The translations under genes and the position numbers were made by a program. The notes under the pieces are model-generated. The model saw only the letters and a list, made by a program, of their open reading frames with translations. It did not search any database and had not been told where the DNA came from. A DNA stretch of 64,000 bases, taken from positions 20,506 to 84,505 of the forward strand of contig NZ_MAEH01000004.1 in assembly GCF_009933135.1 (NCBI RefSeq), in the 5' to 3' direction. This document shows positions 59,784 through 64,000 of the stretch, piece by piece. Position 1 is the first letter of the stretch; every line of letters begins with the position of its first letter. The stretch comes from Candidatus Enterococcus leclercqii (GTDB lineage Bacteria; Bacillota; Bacilli; Lactobacillales; Enterococcaceae).

Positions 59784-60578
59784 TCATTGCCCGTAGCGTT
59801 TGCGACTATCTCGATACTCACTGGGACTCATTCCCATCTCACTGCGAAACACCTTACTGAAATAGTTCCCGTTGGCATAGCCTACTTGGCGAGCAATTGT
59901 TGCAATTTTATCTTCCCCCAACAGTAACTCCAATGAGTGGATAACACGGATCTTCTTCAGATAAGTAATCGGTGTTGTATGGTAGTTTTCCTCGAACTTG
60001 CGAATCAGTTGGTATTTGGATAGCCCAAAATGATCTGCCACCTCAGTCAAACTCAGATCTTCTTGAAAATGACGATCCAAGTATTTTTTAACTCTTTTGA
60101 TGAGTGGGTCTTGGGGTACCTGTTTTTTTGCCAATAAAGTATTTATCTCCAAAAAAAGTGTCATGGCCATTTGGGCATTTTTATAGAGACTTAGAGGCAG
60201 TTCTTCTAACTGTTGGATTTGTTTTTGCCAATGGTTCAATTCTTCCTCTGTCAATTGAAAAACTGCCAGGGGTAGTTCTAACCATTGGCTGAAGATTGAT
60301 GAAAATTCTAAATAAAAAAATTGCCAATCTTCGCCATAGTAGCGAAAATTCCCAGGCATTGCTGCTAAAAAAGCACTTCCAGCCGGCAGTTCTTTGACCT
60401 CCCCATGGTGTTCCAAAAATCCGCAACCACTGAGGGTCACCTGCAAGACTACCAGTCGCTCTTTGCGTACACTAGCATCCCAATTGTACTCTTGATTTCC
60501 CTGCCCACAGCTAGCTGCTTGCAATATCGGCAACTGGCGTGTTTGTACATAATGGTATTGTCGTAGAAATATCTGCAA
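59784..60578 (-). CDS. AraC-family regulator of alpha-galactoside use
   Basis: A 264-residue regulator with an N-terminal cupin-like domain (residues ~1-130, VTLSGCGFLEHHGEVKELPA) and a C-terminal AraC DNA-binding domain (residues ~160-260: LSLTEVADHFGLSKYQLIRK and IARQVGYANGNYFSKVFRSE). It probably activates the divergent GH36 alpha-galactosidase gene in response to an alpha-galactoside. Start TTG behind GGAGGG at seven bases. The intergenic region of 90 bases must hold both promoters. Confidence 0.87.
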   Translation of the reverse strand: MQIFLRQYHYVQTRQLPILQAASCGQGNQEYNWDASVRKERLVVLQVTLSGCGFLEHHGEVKELPAGSAFLAAMPGNFRYYGEDWQFFYLEFSSIFSQWLELPLAVFQLTEEELNHWQKQIQQLEELPLSLYKNAQMAMTLFLEINTLLAKKQVPQDPLIKRVKKYLDRHFQEDLSLTEVADHFGLSKYQLIRKFEENYHTTPITYLKKIRVIHSLELLLGEDKIATIARQVGYANGNYFSKVFRSEMGMSPSEYRDSRKRYGQ

Positions 60579-60668
60579 TATTTTACCCTCCCTACAATTA
60601 TCTCGTCTTGTTGTCTTCTATTATGCAGCGTACACTCTGGTTAAGCAAATAGAAATGAGGGCTTAATT

Positions 60669-62840
60669 ATGTTGATAACTTTTGATGAATCACAACAGTT
60701 TTTCCATTTAAAAAATGATCAACTCAGCTATGTCATCGGGATTGAAAAAGGTAAATATCTTACACATCGTTATTTTGGCCCCCCATTGACTAGCTATCAT
60801 GGTAGCAATCAACTACAGCTGATTGGTCGTGGCTTTGCTACCAATCCAATCGCCGAGGAGCGTCACTTTTCATTAAATACGCTGCCTCTGGAAACCAGCA
60901 CGAATGGTAGTCTCGATTACCGTGTTTCCAATTATCGATTTCGCAATTTAGCTGGCGAAGGAGTGACCGCCTTTGAATTCAGTGACTATCAGATTATAAC
61001 CGGCAAGCCACAGCTAGCCGGATTACCTTCGCTACGTGGCCCAGCTGCGGAAACACTACAAATTACTTTGGTGGATACTATTCAACAGCTGAGTCAAGTC
61101 ATGACTTACACCATCTACCCGGACCGTCCAGTAATTACTCGCAGTATTACTTACCACAACGACTCTGAACAAGTTGTCTATTTGGAACAAGCGGGATCAA
61201 TGCTGTTAGATTTTCCCTCAAAAGACTTTGACTTTGTGACATTGGATGGGTCTCACACGGATGAAGCCAATATCAATCGCAGTCATTTGCGTAGTGGCAT
61301 TCAGGCAATTAGCTCCTTACGAGGGACTAGCAGTCCACAGCATCAACCTTTCATCGCCTTAGCAGAGCCTCAAGCCACTGAAGATCAAGGAAAGATTTAC
61401 GCCTTTCACCTAATTTACAGCGGCAACTTTTTAGCCCAAGCGGAAGTGGAGCAATACGGTAGTACCCGTGTCCAGATGGGGATTCATCCGGAAGAATTCA
61501 GTTGGAAACTTTCGCCAAAAGCCGCATTTCAAACGCCAGAAGTGGTGTTAAATTTCAGTGATAGCGGCTTCAACAAAATGTCACAAACCTTCCACAAACT
61601 CTACCAAGAGCATTTAATCCCGGAATTTTGGCAAAATAAAGCTCGGCCGATTCTGTTGAATACTTGGGAAGGAAATTACTTTTCGTTTACTGAAAAAAAG
61701 CTTCTCTCTCAAGCAACGCAAGCTAAAGATCTTGGGATTGAACTCTTTGTTTTAGACGATGGTTGGTTTGGCAAACGAGACGACGACACAACTTCTCTAG
61801 GAGACTGGCAGCCAGATACGACCAAGCTTCCCGAAGGCATCATTGGACTAGCAAAAAAAATCCACGAAAAAGACTTACTGTTTGGTTTATGGTTCGAACC
61901 GGAAATGGTCTCAAAGAACAGTAACTTGTTCCGACAACACCCCGAGTGGGTCCTGCAAGTAGCCAACTATCCCATGACAGAAGGACGCGGACAACTGGTA
62001 CTGGACCTTAGTCAAAAAAACGTACAAGATTTTTTGATTGACATGCTGGATGGTTATCTCAAGGATGGCCATGTAGATTACATCAAATGGGATATGAACC
62101 GACATTTGACAGAAGTCGGTAATCAACTGATGCCAGCAGATAGTCAAAAAGAAATCAGTCACCGCTATGTTCTCGGACTGTATCGGATTTTAGAGACTAT
62201 CACTGGGCGTTACCCCAACGTACTGTTTGAAAATTGCTCCAGCGGGGGCGGTCGCTTTGACCCGGGAATGATGGCTTTCATGCCTCAAACTTGGACTAGT
62301 GACAACTCTGATGCCCTCTGTCGTACGCGCATCCAATCTGGCTACAGCTATCTTTATCCACCAGTTATGATGGGGGCCCATGTCTCAGATGTTCCTAATC
62401 ACCAAGTAGGCCGAATTACGCCTTTGGAAACTCGTGGTCTAGTTGCAATGAGCGGAAATTTTGGCTATGAATTGTCTCTTCAAAAACAAACACCAGAAGA
62501 TCTGGAAATAATTCGGCAACAAATCACTTTTTATAAAGCCCACCGTCAGCTGCTTCAATTCGGTGAATTTTATCGTCTCCAGTTACCAGATCACCTCTTC
62601 GCCACAGCCTGGCTATTTAAAAACGAGATTGAGGCATTGTTAGTCTACAGCAATGGCCTCGCGCAGTCAGCACAGCAAATTCACCAACTACAGCTGAAGT
62701 ATCTGGATGATGATGCAGACTACTTGGAAGCAACTAGTCAAGAACGCTATAGCGGAAGCGAACTGAACCATGCTGGAATCTTAATTCCTCCTATGAATAG
62801 TGATTTTCAAAGTTTTTACCGGCACTACCAAAAATTGTAG
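60669..62840 (+). CDS. GH36 alpha-galactosidase
   Basis: A 723-residue cytoplasmic enzyme that releases alpha-1,6-linked galactose from melibiose, raffinose and similar sugars. The nucleophile is D475 in YIKWDMNRH and the acid/base D545 in TWTSDNSDA. WEGNYFSFTEKKLL and LFVLDDGWFGKRDDD are GH36 hallmarks; the latter starts the catalytic barrel at about residue 355. No signal peptide. GAGGG precedes the ATG. No sugar transporter is adjacent. Confidence 0.95.
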   Translation: MLITFDESQQFFHLKNDQLSYVIGIEKGKYLTHRYFGPPLTSYHGSNQLQLIGRGFATNPIAEERHFSLNTLPLETSTNGSLDYRVSNYRFRNLAGEGVTAFEFSDYQIITGKPQLAGLPSLRGPAAETLQITLVDTIQQLSQVMTYTIYPDRPVITRSITYHNDSEQVVYLEQAGSMLLDFPSKDFDFVTLDGSHTDEANINRSHLRSGIQAISSLRGTSSPQHQPFIALAEPQATEDQGKIYAFHLIYSGNFLAQAEVEQYGSTRVQMGIHPEEFSWKLSPKAAFQTPEVVLNFSDSGFNKMSQTFHKLYQEHLIPEFWQNKARPILLNTWEGNYFSFTEKKLLSQATQAKDLGIELFVLDDGWFGKRDDDTTSLGDWQPDTTKLPEGIIGLAKKIHEKDLLFGLWFEPEMVSKNSNLFRQHPEWVLQVANYPMTEGRGQLVLDLSQKNVQDFLIDMLDGYLKDGHVDYIKWDMNRHLTEVGNQLMPADSQKEISHRYVLGLYRILETITGRYPNVLFENCSSGGGRFDPGMMAFMPQTWTSDNSDALCRTRIQSGYSYLYPPVMMGAHVSDVPNHQVGRITPLETRGLVAMSGNFGYELSLQKQTPEDLEIIRQQITFYKAHRQLLQFGEFYRLQLPDHLFATAWLFKNEIEALLVYSNGLAQSAQQIHQLQLKYLDDDADYLEATSQERYSGSELNHAGILIPPMNSDFQSFYRHYQKL

Positions 62841-62973
62841 AATCCTATGTAAAATATTTCTAACTAACAAGACTTGTTCCCCACGTAATAGACTAGAAAG
62901 AGTGCCTGTGATAATTACGATATTTGTATTTTAAAAGTGAAAGAAATATCAATTTTTGAAATAGTTAACAATA

Positions 62974-63022
62974 AAATGACAAGCAACTCCCACTACAGAC
63001 CAGTGGAGGTTACTTGTCATTT
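62974..63022. terminator. Terminator between GH36 gene and exonuclease gene
   Basis: AAATGACAAG.AACTCCCACT pairs with AGTGGAGGTT.CTTGTCATTT; convergent genes on both sides. Confidence 0.83.
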
Positions 63023-63067
63023 GCTTTTGCTTCAACAAACAGTGTCAGAAAGATTATCAGCGTTCTT

Positions 63068-63601
63068 CTATTGAATCGTCACCAGTTTTTTCAAGGGTTC
63101 AATGCCAAAATCATTTTCTTGTCGCAATAAAATCTCCGCACAAGCCCGACTATCCTCTAGTGCATCGTGATGATTGTCTAAGCGAATGGCCAACTTTTCA
63201 CACATCGTATTTAAACGATGATTAGGAAACTCAGGATATAACTTGCGGCTAGTCCGGGCTGTACACAACGACAAAAACTCCGGCTGTTCCAGATTGTAAT
63301 AATTCAAGCACCCCTTTAAAACACCGTTATCAAAAGGTGCATTGTGGGCGACGATTAAGCTTTTCGGATTGTAGTACTGGGCAATCTGTTCCCAAACTTC
63401 CGGAAATTTTGGTGCCTGGGCTACGTCAGCAGGTCGAATCCCATGAATCTGGATATTTTTCCAGAAAAACTCGGTCTCTGGTTTTATCAATGTATAATAT
63501 TCTCCTACAATGCGGCTGTCCCGCACCATGACTAGCGCCAGCGAACAAGCACTGTAAGGTTTGAAATTGGCTGTTTCAAAATCCATCGCGATAAAGTTCA
63601 T
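63068..63601 (-). CDS. DEDDh 3'-5' exonuclease, Pol III epsilon-like
   Basis: A 177-residue exonuclease of the DnaQ-like RNase T superfamily. Catalytic acidic residues: MDFETANF (D and E), VAHNAPFDNGVL (D) and HHDALEDSRACAE (H and D). Stand-alone epsilon-like proteins of this size are common in Lactobacillales; their role in repair or RNA processing is not settled. I choose ATG 63601 (GAGAGTGG upstream); the 30-codon extension before it is not typical of the family. Confidence 0.88.
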   Translation of the reverse strand: MNFIAMDFETANFKPYSACSLALVMVRDSRIVGEYYTLIKPETEFFWKNIQIHGIRPADVAQAPKFPEVWEQIAQYYNPKSLIVAHNAPFDNGVLKGCLNYYNLEQPEFLSLCTARTSRKLYPEFPNHRLNTMCEKLAIRLDNHHDALEDSRACAEILLRQENDFGIEPLKKLVTIQ

Positions 63602-63807
63602 CTTCTGCCACTCTCGTTTCCAATAATCTCTTTCAAAAAAATATACCACAAACAGTTTAAAAACCGGTGCCATTAAAGGAAATTTTACCAAAAGTGAAAG
63701 GTTTGCTTACGGAAATACTTCTCCAAATTCCACTGATAATTTACTGCGAAGAGCTGTATTCGTCTAAGAAGCGAAGTCGTTCTAAATCTTTTTTTCTACC
63801 AAAAAGA

Positions 63808-63834
63808 GGCTCTTCGTCAAATAGTGTTGGTGAG
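63808..63834. repeat. Probable terminal inverted repeat of an ISL3-type element
   Basis: GGCTCTTCGTCAAATAGTG... lies at the expected place between AT-rich host DNA and the IS terminator. I recall similar ends for ISL3-family elements. The other end is beyond the window. Confidence 0.45.
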
Positions 63835-63856
63835 TTCAAATTGAATGAGTGAATGA

Positions 63857-63890
63857 GCTCAGGCAGGAAAAAATTCTTGCCTGAGCGCTT
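63857..63890. terminator. Terminator at the IS edge
   Basis: GCTCAGGCA pairs with TGCCTGAGC, followed on the plus strand by a T-run; it stops transcription from the host into the element. Confidence 0.75.
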
Positions 63891-63909
63891 TTTTATTTTT
63901 CGCTCTTTC

Positions 63910-64000
63910 TTAAACAAAAATCAGCCCTTGGATGATGTAGATTCTTGAGCGAAAATTCAGGAAGTTCCGATATCCATAAGCGACACGCTTGATTATTTTT
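63910..64000 (-). CDS. ISL3-family transposase, C-terminal end (cut by window edge)
   Basis: Only the last 29 codons are visible. They read KIIKRVAYGYRNFLNFRSRI and end YIIQGLIFV. The KxxKRxxYGYRNF pattern followed by F..R is the usual C-terminus of ISL3 (IS204/IS1001/IS1096/IS1165) transposases with the DDE fold. The element would extend to the right. Too short to tell whether the gene is intact. Confidence 0.7.
   Translation of the reverse strand, partial: KIIKRVAYGYRNFLNFRSRIYIIQGLIFV

Noticed and set aside
63667..63852. 61-codon plus-strand frame at the IS border
   Set aside because: It runs into the putative IS terminal repeat and has no ribosome-binding site.

Overview
The window looks like chromosome of a low-to-moderate GC Lactobacillales member, most likely Enterococcaceae (Enterococcus or a close relative). 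This is inferred from the gene content: an Lsa-type ABC-F protein, a D-aspartate-ligase-like ATP-grasp enzyme next to a FemAB-type transferase, separate CoaB and CoaC with a PanT-like ECF component, IreB/RuvX/DUF1292, Rex, potABCD and class II bacteriocins. I read it without database searches, so family names come from motif recognition and memory.

Layout. 0.5-8 kb: a nitrite-reduction module on the minus strand, nreABC-sirB-sirC (sensing, siroheme synthesis) and nirB-nirD-nirC (NADH nitrite reductase and transporter), with a good candidate Rex operator in front of nirB; rex itself lies at 39.2-39.8 kb. 8-12 kb: an APC permease and an Lsa-type ABC-F gene with a probable attenuator in its leader. 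12-17 kb: GH35 and GH42 beta-galactosidases with a divergent AraC regulator. 17.8-20.4 kb: a second FNT channel and two unknown genes.

20.6-32.4 kb is an AT-rich bacteriocin island, bordered by a short att-like repeat and a truncated integrase, with an IS3 remnant inside. It holds a peptidase-transporter, a HPK10 kinase and LytTR regulator, a double-glycine inducing peptide, a Bta-like thioredoxin and at least six bacteriocin-like precursors: a lactacin-F-like pair, a pediocin-like peptide with immunity protein, a brochocin-C-like pair with immunity protein, and an unfamiliar peptide paired with a membrane-anchored S41-like protein. Five promoters share one architecture: two 9-bp direct repeats whose starts are 21 bp apart, with the -10 box 39 bp after the start of the second (38 in one copy). 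Two of these promoters lie inside a ~340-bp, ~98% identical inverted repeat that brackets the last two operons. The pheromone should therefore switch on export, signalling and all toxin operons together.

32.4-64 kb is mostly core: DUF1292-ruvX-ireB, a cell-wall pair (FemAB, ATP-grasp), a YcgQR-like permease pair with a His-rich tail, a thioredoxin, rex, a duplicated-ATPase ABC-F protein, a C39-like exported protein, alanine dehydrogenase, three small unknown genes, potABCD, a quinone-reductase-like enzyme, coaB-coaC-panT, a lipoprotein, murB, a Gfo/Idh/MocA oxidoreductase, exoA, tsaE and a GNAT gene, an AraC regulator divergent from a GH36 alpha-galactosidase, and a DEDDh exonuclease. The right edge cuts into an ISL3-family element.

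No tRNA, rRNA or CRISPR array was seen. Intergenic regions are rich in long-stem bidirectional terminators.
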